The position numbers were made by a program, and so were the translations under genes. Below are positions 7,513-14,543 of a stretch of 15,908 nucleotides of DNA, one piece after another. The notes under the pieces are model-generated. The model worked only from the letters and a program-made list of their open reading frames with translations. It was not told the DNA's origin and made no database searches. The first letter of the stretch is position 1, and each line of letters opens with the position of its first letter. This stretch comes from an uncultured Bacilli bacterium (GTDB lineage: Bacteria > Bacillota_I > Bacilli_A > RF39 > UBA660). The DNA lies in NCBI GenBank assembly GCA_947628725.1, contig CANRAQ010000020.1, positions 1-15,908 of the forward strand. Direction: 5' to 3'.

Positions 7513-8442
7513 CTATAAATAAATCGTATTATTTATTATTTTATAATCAGTTTTATACTTTAACTCACGTATAAGTCTAAATAAAGCCTCATCCTTCTTT
7601 TTTGCTTCAATCATAATATCAAAATCTCTATTAATAAATTTTATTTTTTCTAAAAATTCTATAAAATCATCACTATTTATATAATCATGGTGACTAATTT
7701 TATTTTTTTTATCTTTAGGTGATGAAAAATGTATTTTAGGAATATCTTTCCAAGTTGAAAATATATCTTCAATATAATCTTCTATATGTTCATTAGAATT
7801 ATTTATTTTATAATGATGATAGTCTAATACCATAGGAATATTTAGTTTTTTACATATTTTTAATACATTTCTAATATTATAACTTTTATCATCGTTCTCA
7901 ACAACTATAAGTCTTTGTATAGATTTATCTAACATATTAAAGTTATCTATGAATCTTTTAGCGCCTGCCCCTTTACCACCTATTTTACTTCCAACATGCA
8001 ATACTAATATAGACTTAATTCCCATATATTTATACATTTTTTGATATATTTTGAGTATATTAAAAGTAGAATCTCTAACAGATTCACTTACACTATTTAA
8101 TACTGTATATGCGCTAGGATGCATATCTACTCTTAAATTATTATCTTTAATTATATTACCTACTCTTTTATATAAATCTTTATATTGATCAAAAAAATCA
8201 TATTTGACATCTGGATGATTTACTAAAGGTAGTAATTCAGAAGTCATTCTAAAAAATTCTATATTATTTCTTATATTATATTTTAATATTTCTTCTAAAC
8301 ATTCAAAATTTTTTCTTATAGTTTTATCTAATTTTTCATTTGCTTTATCACCTAATTTTTTATAATTTGTATATGTCATTGTATGTGATGAAGTTATATC
8401 TATACTAACAGGAACACAAGCATATCCTAATCTTATTTTCAT
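7513..8442 (-). CDS. uvsE: UV-damage endonuclease UvsE/UVDE
   Basis: TIM-barrel, metal-dependent endonuclease that nicks DNA 5' to UV photoproducts and some other lesions, starting an alternative excision repair route. Its 309 residues are family-typical. Visible motifs in order are RLGYACV (4-10), FFRMTSELLPLVNHP (63-77), VDMHPSAYTVLNS (105-117), LVLHVGSKIGGKGAGAKRF (146-164) and VVENDDKSY (180-188). PMVLDYHHY follows (203-211), then PKIHFSSPK (235-243), SHHDYI (250-255) and DIMIEAKKKD (275-284). Together they supply the His, Asp and Glu metal ligands and the conserved lysine of the KIH segment. The ATG at 8442 follows GGTGAT by 5 nt. It is divergent from the membrane protein gene at 8482. 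Confidence 0.93.
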   Translation of the reverse strand: MKIRLGYACVPVSIDITSSHTMTYTNYKKLGDKANEKLDKTIRKNFECLEEILKYNIRNNIEFFRMTSELLPLVNHPDVKYDFFDQYKDLYKRVGNIIKDNNLRVDMHPSAYTVLNSVSESVRDSTFNILKIYQKMYKYMGIKSILVLHVGSKIGGKGAGAKRFIDNFNMLDKSIQRLIVVENDDKSYNIRNVLKICKKLNIPMVLDYHHYKINNSNEHIEDYIEDIFSTWKDIPKIHFSSPKDKKNKISHHDYINSDDFIEFLEKIKFINRDFDIMIEAKKKDEALFRLIRELKYKTDYKIINNTIYL

Positions 8443-8486
8443 TTTATCACCATTATTAGTATAAATAGAAAGGAGTTTTTTATGAA
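8437..8486. promoter_or_regulatory. Overlapping divergent promoters of uvsE and the DUF6512-like gene
   Basis: Only 39 bp separate the two start codons. For uvsE (minus) TTCATA at 8486-8481 and TATACT at 8463-8458 are 17 nt apart. For the plus-strand gene TTTCAT at 8437-8442 and TATAAA at 8460-8465 are also 17 nt apart. The two -10 elements overlap, and each -35 reaches into the opposing gene's start. Confidence 0.45.
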
Positions 8487-9018
8487 TCTAAAAAAAGCAA
8501 AAATAATTGCAGTAATTGGAATATTTATTTTATGCTTTATTTTTCATTTTGTATATGAATTTATTCCTTGTTCCTTAACCGCAATATTTTTTCCAGTAAA
8601 CGAATCTATTTGGGAACATCAAAAATTAATTTTTACAAGTGTAGTATTCTATGGAATAATAGATTATATAATATTAAACAAGTTTAAAATAAAATATAAT
8701 AATTTCCTATGTTCATTATTTATAAGTTCAATAACTATAATACCAATATTTTTATTAATGTATCTACCATTATTTTATAGTATTGGTCCTAAAATGATAG
8801 TAAATATCGGCATTATGTTAATAGCTATAATAATATCACAAGTAATTAGTTTTTATGTGTTACAAACAAAAAATTGTCCTAAAGGAAATATTATATCTTT
8901 AATACTAATTATAGTTTCATATATAATTTTTGCATATCTAACTTACTACCCTATTAAAACTGAATTATTTTTTGATACAGAAGAAGAAAAATATGGTATA
9001 AATAACTACAACATATAA
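8482..9018 (+). CDS. Small polytopic membrane protein, DUF6512-like
   Basis: A 178-residue integral membrane protein with five to six hydrophobic segments, starting at ATG 8482 behind AAAGGAG (7-nt spacing). The segment HFVYEFIPCSLTAIFFPVNESIWEHQKLIF (about 22-51) carries the FxPVNESxWEHxKLxF motif I associate with DUF6512 proteins of Firmicutes; no biochemical role is known to me. The C-terminus is polar and acidic (FFDTEEEKYG). It is divergently transcribed from uvsE and convergent with comEC, so it is probably a single-gene transcript ending at the hairpin at 9022-9043. Confidence 0.75.
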   Translation: MNLKKAKIIAVIGIFILCFIFHFVYEFIPCSLTAIFFPVNESIWEHQKLIFTSVVFYGIIDYIILNKFKIKYNNFLCSLFISSITIIPIFLLMYLPLFYSIGPKMIVNIGIMLIAIIISQVISFYVLQTKNCPKGNIISLILIIVSYIIFAYLTYYPIKTELFFDTEEEKYGINNYNI

Positions 9019-9021
9019 TAA

Positions 9022-9043
9022 AGAGAGCAAAATATTGCTCTCT
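9022..9043. terminator. Hairpin terminator between DUF6512-like gene and comEC
   Basis: A perfect 9-bp stem AGAGAGCAA/TTGCTCTCT (9022-9030, 9035-9043) with a 4-nt loop lies 3 nt after the stop codon. T tracts are weak on both sides (TTATTAT on the minus strand), so efficiency is uncertain. Confidence 0.55.
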
Positions 9044-9054
9044 AATCTATATAA

Positions 9055-9088
9055 ACACCTTACCATTACTTAGGTAAAGATGAGGTGT
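9055..9088. other. Interrupted hairpin in the convergent intergenic region
   Basis: ACACCT (9055-9060) pairs with AGGTGT (9083-9088), and inside it TACC (9061-9064) pairs with GGTA (9073-9076), leaving a 6-nt one-sided bulge. On the minus strand it is followed by TTTATAT and could be a comEC terminator. The remaining stretch 9089-9201 is AT-rich and contains one nearly perfect AT palindrome (9168-9192) and nothing else I recognise. Confidence 0.35.
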
Positions 9089-9201
9089 AGCAAACAATAG
9101 TAACTATTTTTAGTATACTCATATTATTTTAAAATATTCACATAATTAATATTTAAAATACACCCATAAATAATATATTCAATATATTATTTTTTGTTAA
9201 A

Positions 9202-11238
9202 TTAATTTTTAGTCTTTATTTTTAATTTACTTTTAATATTAAACATAATACTTCCATTTATATCTGTTCTATAAATTTTACTATTTTTTAAATTCTCTAA
9301 TACTTCGGTATTAGGGTGATTATATCTATTATTTTTACCTACTGATATCAAACTATATTTAGGATTTATAATATTTATAAATTCTTTACTAGAACTTGTC
9401 TTACTACCATGATGTCCTACTTTTAAAACATCTATATTTTTTATATTATATTTTTCTAAAATATCGTTTTCTTTAACTACTCCTGCATCTCCCATAAATA
9501 AGAACTTATAATTATTGTAATTAAAATATATAACATTACTAGAATCATTTTCATTATCATAATTACCAGTATTTAAAAAATATAAATTATTATCTACAAT
9601 ATCTAATTTACTAATACAACTATAATATGGTATTTTCTTTTTATTTAAATTATCAATTAAATTTTGTTCTAATTCATTATATTTACCACAATTAAATATT
9701 ACTTTATCAACTTTAAAATTATTAATTAAATTAATAGATGAACCCATATGGTCAAAATCACCATGAGTAATTATTAAAAAATTAATACTTTTTATTCCCT
9801 CACTTTTTAAATAATTTATTATATTACTAGATATATCATAATTATATATTCCACCTGTATCTATTAATATATTTGCCCTATTATAAGGTAGATGTATCAA
9901 AGAAGAATCTCCTTGATTAACATCTATAAATGTTACATATGGATTATTTCTTATATAATTAATATTACTATGTATAGATATTAAAATAATTAATAAGATT
10001 AAACTTTTATAATTTCCTTTTTTAAATGATTGTAAGATAAATACTATAACTATATAATATAGTAAAACTAAAAATATGTTTATATGACATAATATTATTT
10101 CTATTTTAAATTTACTTATTATTAAAGATAAATTTTCTAATATATTTATCAATATTTCATATATAAAACTTAATTTAGGAATAAATAATACTATAAGAGA
10201 TACTGGAAATATTAATATAGATACTAGTGGCACAAATATTATATTATTAAATATTGTCATAATGTTAATACTAAAATAATTATTTATAAGTATTGGTATA
10301 CTTGCTAAAAAAGATATAAACGATGTAATAATAGTTTTTTTAATATAACCATTATATTTACTTATAAGACTATTATAAAATATCAAAAATAAAGATATTA
10401 AATAACTAAATTTAAAACCTACATTATATATATTATATGGATTATTTATTAGACTTAAACATAATATTATTAAAAGTATTTTAAATGTACTGATATTTAA
10501 TTTTAAAAATTTATTTAAAGTAAGAGCCACAAATAACAATGTGGCTCTTATTACAGATGGAGTAAAATTTGTTAAAAACATATAAAATAATAAAAATATT
10601 ATTACAAATATATAATTAATATTATTCTTTTTTATTTTATTTAATATATATAAAATTATAGTAGATAAAAGTGTTATATGCATTCCACTTACTGAAAACA
10701 AATGACTTATTCCATTAACTCTATATGAGTTAAGTATATCATCACTAATATTATTAGTATTTCCTAGAATAAAAGTATGTAAATATTCACTTTTTTTAAT
10801 TTTATTTATTCTACTTATTAAATATTTTTTTATTTCATATAATGGATTTTTATTTTTATTAATTAAATTAATTTTAGTTGCATTCATCATAAAATATGTG
10901 TTTTTACTTAACATATATTTTTTATAATTAAATAAATTAAATATAGTAGAATTTTCTATTTCTTTTAATTTACCTATAACCTCTACTTTATCACCTAAAT
11001 TTATATTAGTATCATTATAATAATATACTTTTACATTTTCCTTAGCCTTAATTGTAATAATAGTTTTATCTTTATCTTTTACTAAATCTGTAACTATACC
11101 AATAATATTTTTATCATCAATATTATACTTACTAGATACATTATTTATATTATAAATAACTACTATTAAAGTAGTTATTACAATAAAACATAAAAATATA
11201 TTAGAGTTTAATATGATCTTTAATTTTTGAATAGGCAC
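9202..11238 (-). CDS. comEC: ComEC/Rec2 competence DNA-uptake channel protein
   Basis: Inner-membrane channel that takes single-stranded DNA into the cytoplasm during natural transformation. It has 678 residues, somewhat shorter than Bacillus ComEC. Order: N-terminal membrane segment and DUF4131-like soluble domain (about 10-130), then the Competence domain with many hydrophobic segments (150-425) and the hallmark HLFSVSGMH (179-187) and PSVIRATL. A C-terminal metallo-beta-lactamase-like domain follows (435-678). It has VNQGDSSLIH, THGDFDH (491-497), FMGDAG, VGHHGSKTSSS and YNHPN, so nuclease-type metal ligands appear intact. The start is GTG at 11238 behind AGGAG, which makes it overlap comEA by 38 bp. 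No ATG lies close by. Confidence 0.93.
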   Translation of the reverse strand: MPIQKLKIILNSNIFLCFIVITTLIVVIYNINNVSSKYNIDDKNIIGIVTDLVKDKDKTIITIKAKENVKVYYYNDTNINLGDKVEVIGKLKEIENSTIFNLFNYKKYMLSKNTYFMMNATKINLINKNKNPLYEIKKYLISRINKIKKSEYLHTFILGNTNNISDDILNSYRVNGISHLFSVSGMHITLLSTIILYILNKIKKNNINYIFVIIFLLFYMFLTNFTPSVIRATLLFVALTLNKFLKLNISTFKILLIILCLSLINNPYNIYNVGFKFSYLISLFLIFYNSLISKYNGYIKKTIITSFISFLASIPILINNYFSINIMTIFNNIIFVPLVSILIFPVSLIVLFIPKLSFIYEILINILENLSLIISKFKIEIILCHINIFLVLLYYIVIVFILQSFKKGNYKSLILLIILISIHSNINYIRNNPYVTFIDVNQGDSSLIHLPYNRANILIDTGGIYNYDISSNIINYLKSEGIKSINFLIITHGDFDHMGSSINLINNFKVDKVIFNCGKYNELEQNLIDNLNKKKIPYYSCISKLDIVDNNLYFLNTGNYDNENDSSNVIYFNYNNYKFLFMGDAGVVKENDILEKYNIKNIDVLKVGHHGSKTSSSKEFINIINPKYSLISVGKNNRYNHPNTEVLENLKNSKIYRTDINGSIMFNIKSKLKIKTKN

Positions 11239-11932
11239 TTTCTCCTATACCTGATACATTCATTATATCTTCTAAATTTTTAAATAATCCATTCTTATTT
11301 CTATATTCAATAATTGCCTTAGCCTTAGATTCACCTATTCCATTTAATTTCATTAAATCTTCTACACTACCTGTATTGATAGAAATTAATTCATCCTTCT
11401 CTAGTTCTTCTGTTTTTTTATCATCTTTATTATTACTATCTTCTTTTTCATTTACTACATCATTTTGATTTATACAAGCATCATTAACAACATCTGGACA
11501 ATCACACTCATATTCTATTACAACTTTATTACTATCCTTTAGTGCCTCTATTTCAGAATTTGAATATACTATTATGACATTTTCGTCTACTAATTTTTTA
11601 CTTAAGTTAAGATTTATAGTATTCGCACCTTCTTTTAGACCTCCTGCCATATTTATCGCATCTATTACTCTACTATTACTATTTAATTCATATACACCAC
11701 TTTTTTTAACATAACCTTTTATATCAACTTTTATCTTTGCTATTTCTTCTTCATCGGTATTATCTTTTTCTTTACTATTTTCCTCATATAATATTTGAGG
11801 TTCTACAACTTCTACTTTTTCTTTTTTATTATTATTTTCAAAATATAACCATAATGTAATTAGTATTATAAATAATATTAAAGTTATTATTATATACTTA
11901 TATTTTAATATATAAAATTTTAATTTTTCCAT
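11201..11932 (-). CDS. comEA: ComEA competence DNA receptor
   Basis: Membrane-anchored double-stranded-DNA receptor that hands DNA to ComEC. It has 243 residues from the ATG at 11932, which follows AGGAGG by 6 nt. The frame is open to 12064 but the extra 44 residues run into the glmS leader and have no counterpart in the family. A single membrane anchor spans 12-30. A SLBB domain lies at 68-123 (VDIKGYVKKSGVYEL, AINMAGGLKEGAN). A charged linker follows. The C-terminal helix-hairpin-helix pair (ISINTGSVEDLMKLNGIGESKAKAIIEYR and FKNLEDIMNVSGIGESAYSKI, 183-236) binds DNA. The linker contains three cysteines (143, 145, 153), which is uncommon. It forms an operon with comEC. Confidence 0.93.
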   Translation of the reverse strand: MEKLKFYILKYKYIIITLILFIILITLWLYFENNNKKEKVEVVEPQILYEENSKEKDNTDEEEIAKIKVDIKGYVKKSGVYELNSNSRVIDAINMAGGLKEGANTINLNLSKKLVDENVIIVYSNSEIEALKDSNKVVIEYECDCPDVVNDACINQNDVVNEKEDSNNKDDKKTEELEKDELISINTGSVEDLMKLNGIGESKAKAIIEYRNKNGLFKNLEDIMNVSGIGESAYSKIKDHIKL

Positions 11933-11993
11933 ATTTCCTCCTAGTGATCTTCCATATATATTATATTTCATAAAATCCCTAAATCCTTTTTTA

Positions 11994-12022
11994 TTGCAAA
12001 TATTTTTAATATTTCGTATAAT
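11994..12022 (+). promoter_or_regulatory. Promoter of the glmS transcript
   Basis: TTGCAA (11994-11999) and a perfect TATAAT (12017-12022) are separated by 17 nt. Transcription would start near 12029, giving a leader of about 210 nt containing the ribozyme. TTGCAA is its own reverse complement and could also serve comEA on the minus strand (TTTTAT 18 nt away), but that -10 is poor. Confidence 0.75.
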
Positions 12023-12066
12023 ATAATAAAGATGATAAAGGTACCTTGGAGGAAGTACTATCATTT

Positions 12067-12160
12067 AGCGCCATACCCATGTGGTTAACGAGGATAACAA
12101 TTATCGAGATATCTTTTTAGATTATTAGGCGGATGTTGTTACGGCTTTTTGTGTAGTCGA
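12067..12160 (+). ncRNA. glmS ribozyme (compact form)
   Basis: Glucosamine-6-phosphate-activated self-cleaving ribozyme that lowers glmS expression when the product accumulates. Conserved core elements appear in order and correct position. They are AGCGCC at 12067-12072 (cleavage expected between A12067 and G12068), ACGAGG at 12088-12093, TTATCGAGA at 12101-12109, GGCGGATG at 12128-12135 and ACGG at 12141-12144. TAACAA (12095-12100) pairs with TTGTTA (12136-12141) as the stem next to the core. CGCC (12069-12072) is complementary to GGCG (12128-12131), as expected for the central pseudoknot. GGCT/AGTC (12143-12146, 12155-12158) forms a short P3. P1 is only about 3 bp, a 14-nt insertion lies before GGCGG, and no P4 domain follows. 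Its place directly upstream of glmS confirms it. Confidence 0.9.
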
Positions 12161-12223
12161 TAAATATATATAAAAAATAAAATCAAAATTATAACAGAGT
12201 ATATATTAAACACATAATATTTT

Positions 12224-12242
12224 GGAGGATTGATTTTTAATG
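12224..12242 (+). promoter_or_regulatory. Ribosome binding site and start of glmS
   Basis: GGAGG at 12224-12228 lies 11 nt before the ATG at 12240, slightly longer than usual. The start is fixed by the need for Cys as residue 2. The 79 nt between the ribozyme and the start are AT-rich and unstructured as far as I can see. Confidence 0.75.
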
Positions 12243-13991
12243 TGTGGTATCACAGGATACATAGGAAAAAATAAAAACGCTATCAAGGTCATAATAGATG
12301 GACTTGAAGCATTAGAATATAGAGGTTATGATTCCGCTGGAATTGCCTATATAACAGATAATAAATTAAAAGTTATAAAAGAAAAAGGAAAAATAGTTAA
12401 TTTAAAAGAAAAAGTTGATTTAAATATAAAATCAACTTTAGGTATAGGTCATACAAGATGGGCTACCCATGGTGAACCTAGTAAAGAAAATTCACATCCA
12501 CATACTGTAAATAAATTTACTGTTGTACATAATGGAATAATTGAAAATTATTTAGAATTAAAAGATACTCTTTTAAAAAATGGTTATACATTTAATAGTA
12601 CTACTGATACTGAAGTTGCATGTGCTTATATAGATTATTTATATAAAGAAGAAAAGGATATATTAAAAACTTTAAATAAGGCTACTAAAATATTTAGAGG
12701 TTCATATGCACTTGGTATAATATGTATAGATGATTTAGATAATTTATATGCAGTTAGAAAGACTAGCCCACTTATTATCGCTAAAGGTGATGGTGAAAAT
12801 TATATTGCTAGTGATGTTCCTGCAATATTAAAATATACTAATAAATATATGCTTTTAGATGATAATGAAATTGCTAAAATAAGTGTTTCAGATATAAAAG
12901 TATATAACGATAAATTAAAAGAAGTAACAAAAGAAACATATGAATTTGAGGGTTCTTATGAATCTAGTATGAAATGTGGATACGATCACTTTATGTTAAA
13001 AGAAATACATGAAGAACCAATAGTATTTTCAAATACCGTTAATTCAAAAATGGATAATTTACCAGATTTTTCTAAATATAATCAAATACATATAGTTGCG
13101 TGTGGTTCAGCATATCATACGGGACTAGTTGGAAAATATTTAATTGAAAAATATGCAAATATACCTGTATATGTTGAGGTGGCTAGTGAATATAGATATA
13201 AAAAGAATTTCTATGATAAAAATACATTAGTAATATTTGTATCTCAATCTGGTGAAACTGCAGATACACTTGCCGCTTTAAAAAAGGCTAACGATGATAA
13301 TATTGATACATTAAGTATAGTTAATGTTGTAGGTTCTAGTATTGCAAGAGAATCAAAATATGTTATATATACTAAAGCAGGATGTGAAATAGCAGTTGCT
13401 ACTACAAAAGCATATCTAGCCCAATTATCAGTATTTGCTCTTATTACTTCATGGATTAGTAAAGATAAAAATATATTAAAAGATATAGATAAAATAAGTA
13501 ATCTAATAGAAGAAACTATAGATAAAAACTATTTAGATATAGCAAAACAAATATATAAAAATAATAATATATTCTTTATAGGTAGAGGAATAGATTATGC
13601 ATTATGTATGGAAGGTTCTTTAAAATTAAAAGAAATCTCTTATATAAATAGTGTTGCATATCAAGCAGGAGAACTTAAACATGGTACTATATCTTTAATT
13701 GAAAAAGATACTCCAGTTATTGCTATTGCAACAAACGATGAATTACTTGAAAAAACTATAAGTAATATTAAAGAAGTAAAAGCAAGAGGAGCAAAAGTTA
13801 TATTTATAACTAATAGTGATGTTACAGGTGATTTCTATGATTATATTATAAAAATACCTAAAGTATGTGAAACATTACAACCTATATTAACAGTTATACC
13901 TCTTCAGTTAATTGCATATGAAGTAGCAAAACTTAATAATTGTGATATAGATAAACCTAGAAATCTAGCAAAATCTGTAACTGTAGAATAG
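12240..13991 (+). CDS. glmS: Glutamine-fructose-6-phosphate aminotransferase (isomerizing)
   Basis: Makes glucosamine-6-phosphate from fructose-6-phosphate and glutamine, the first step toward UDP-GlcNAc for peptidoglycan. It has 583 residues, slightly short of the ~600 usual. Cys2 (MCGITGYIG) becomes the N-terminal nucleophile after Met removal. Glutaminase motifs EALEYRGYDSAGIAY, HTRWATHGEPSKENSHPH and VVHNGIIENY follow. Two SIS sugar-isomerase domains come next: VACGSAYHTGLVGKYLIE with VSQSGETADTLAAL and ATTKAYLAQL, then FIGRGIDYALCMEGSLKLKE with AGELKHGTISLIE. The conserved end PRNLAKSVTVE holds the active-site lysine. Expression is probably limited by the ribozyme in its leader. It has its own promoter and terminator. 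Confidence 0.98.
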   Translation: MCGITGYIGKNKNAIKVIIDGLEALEYRGYDSAGIAYITDNKLKVIKEKGKIVNLKEKVDLNIKSTLGIGHTRWATHGEPSKENSHPHTVNKFTVVHNGIIENYLELKDTLLKNGYTFNSTTDTEVACAYIDYLYKEEKDILKTLNKATKIFRGSYALGIICIDDLDNLYAVRKTSPLIIAKGDGENYIASDVPAILKYTNKYMLLDDNEIAKISVSDIKVYNDKLKEVTKETYEFEGSYESSMKCGYDHFMLKEIHEEPIVFSNTVNSKMDNLPDFSKYNQIHIVACGSAYHTGLVGKYLIEKYANIPVYVEVASEYRYKKNFYDKNTLVIFVSQSGETADTLAALKKANDDNIDTLSIVNVVGSSIARESKYVIYTKAGCEIAVATTKAYLAQLSVFALITSWISKDKNILKDIDKISNLIEETIDKNYLDIAKQIYKNNNIFFIGRGIDYALCMEGSLKLKEISYINSVAYQAGELKHGTISLIEKDTPVIAIATNDELLEKTISNIKEVKARGAKVIFITNSDVTGDFYDYIIKIPKVCETLQPILTVIPLQLIAYEVAKLNNCDIDKPRNLAKSVTVE

Positions 13992-14016
13992 AAGCCAATT
14001 TGACTTCTATTTTTTT
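13989..14016 (+). terminator. Intrinsic terminator of glmS
   Basis: A 6-bp stem TAGAAG/CTTCTA (13989-13994, 14004-14009) including the stop codon, with a 9-nt loop, is followed by seven T (14010-14016). Confidence 0.75.
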
Positions 14017-14020
14017 ATAA

Positions 14021-14048
14021 ATAAAAAGTAATAGAAATAATCTATTAC
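14021..14048 (-). terminator. Intrinsic terminator of the DGR transcript
   Basis: On the minus strand an 8-bp stem GTAATAGA/TCTATTAC (14048-14041, 14035-14028; 5-nt loop) is followed by TTTTTAT (plus-strand 14021-14027). No minus-strand gene lies just upstream, so it most likely ends a transcript that runs through the template repeat. Confidence 0.65.
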
Positions 14049-14210
14049 CTTCCATATGTTCTCATTTTCATCATTTTACTACTCACAAGAACCATACTAT
14101 TTATGTGTTTATTTAGCCTAATCGCTAAATAGGAATTAAACTTCTACTATAAACCGTACTGAATATAATCCTTAAACTATATTAACTGACAGAAGTTTTA
14201 CTTACTTATT

Positions 14211-14360
14211 GTAGTTGGCGCAACGACAACGCGGAAAGATTTGTTGTTGTTCCAATTGCCATTGTTGTTGTTGAAGTTGAACATGCCCGCATTGGTGTCA
14301 CTATCGTAGTTACCACCGCGTTTGAACCAAGGGTTACTAGAATTAACAAAGTTCGCGTTT
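14211..14360 (-). repeat. DGR template repeat (TR)
   Basis: A 150-bp segment aligns gap-free with 14548-14697. On the minus strand it reads as a virtual peptide rich in AAC/AAT codons (VNANFVNSSNPWFKRGG, then NYDSDTNAGMFNFNNNNG and NWNNNKSFRVVVAPT), the usual design of a DGR template because each adenine is a mutable site. Of 47 adenines 30 differ in the VR. The last 29 bp (14211-14239) are identical in both copies and probably contain the initiation-of-mutagenic-homing region. Its base composition is visibly richer in GC than the flanks. It is not preceded by a start signal and is not a gene. Confidence 0.92.
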
Positions 14361-14374
14361 ACAGTTTAATCCCT

Positions 14375-14416
14375 CATGCCTACTTTTTGTTTGCAAAGTA
14401 GGCATGCTATTTTTTA
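14375..14416 (+). terminator. 12-bp hairpin with T tract next to the TR
   Basis: A perfect 12-bp inverted repeat CATGCCTACTTT/AAAGTAGGCATG (14375-14386, 14395-14406; 8-nt loop) is followed on the plus strand by CTATTTTTT. By form it is a plus-strand intrinsic terminator, yet no plus-strand gene precedes it apart from glmS, which has its own. On the minus strand it sits 14 nt before the TR. Confidence 0.5.
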
Positions 14417-14427
14417 ATTTTTTCTAC

Positions 14428-14465
14428 CATGTGCCACTCTCAAAAAAGAGTGAGAGTGGCACATG
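14428..14465. repeat. Perfect 14-bp inverted repeat between VR and TR
   Basis: CATGTGCCACTCTC (14428-14441) and GAGAGTGGCACATG (14452-14465) are perfectly complementary around a 10-nt loop. No T tract follows on either strand, so it is not a normal terminator. DGRs often have a hairpin or cruciform shortly downstream of the VR that helps mutagenic homing; this one lies 82 bp past the VR, further than in phage BPP-1. Confidence 0.7.
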
Positions 14466-14543
14466 TTCTTATATAATTTATTTATCATTCTACTTTCTTA
14501 TATTTTTACTGCGTTCAGAGTAATTCGGCTCACTTCGTTCACC

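Larger units (their letters stand above)
14021..14374 (-). ncRNA. Putative template-repeat RNA of the retroelement
   Basis: No protein-coding frame was seen in 14002-14543. On the minus strand the segment from the hairpin at 14375 through the TR (14360-14211) to the terminator at 14048-14021 looks like one non-coding RNA. Downstream of the TR, AGAAGTTT (14191-14198) can pair with AAACTTCT (14138-14145), with the AATATA/TATATT pairing inside it, and TATTTAGC/GCTAAATA (14110-14117, 14124-14131) forms a tight 8-bp hairpin. DGR reverse transcriptases of the BPP-1 type need structured RNA downstream of TR, so this could be that part. The 5' end is not visible; the RNA might instead be the tail of the target-gene transcript. 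Confidence 0.5.

Noticed and set aside
11933..12064. N-terminal extension of comEA to 12064
   Set aside because: The open frame reaches into the glmS promoter region, while the ATG at 11932 has a clear AGGAGG and starts just before the membrane anchor.
14020..14210. Remnant of a reverse transcriptase or avd gene downstream of the TR
   Set aside because: I saw no RT motif and no frame of useful length on either strand.
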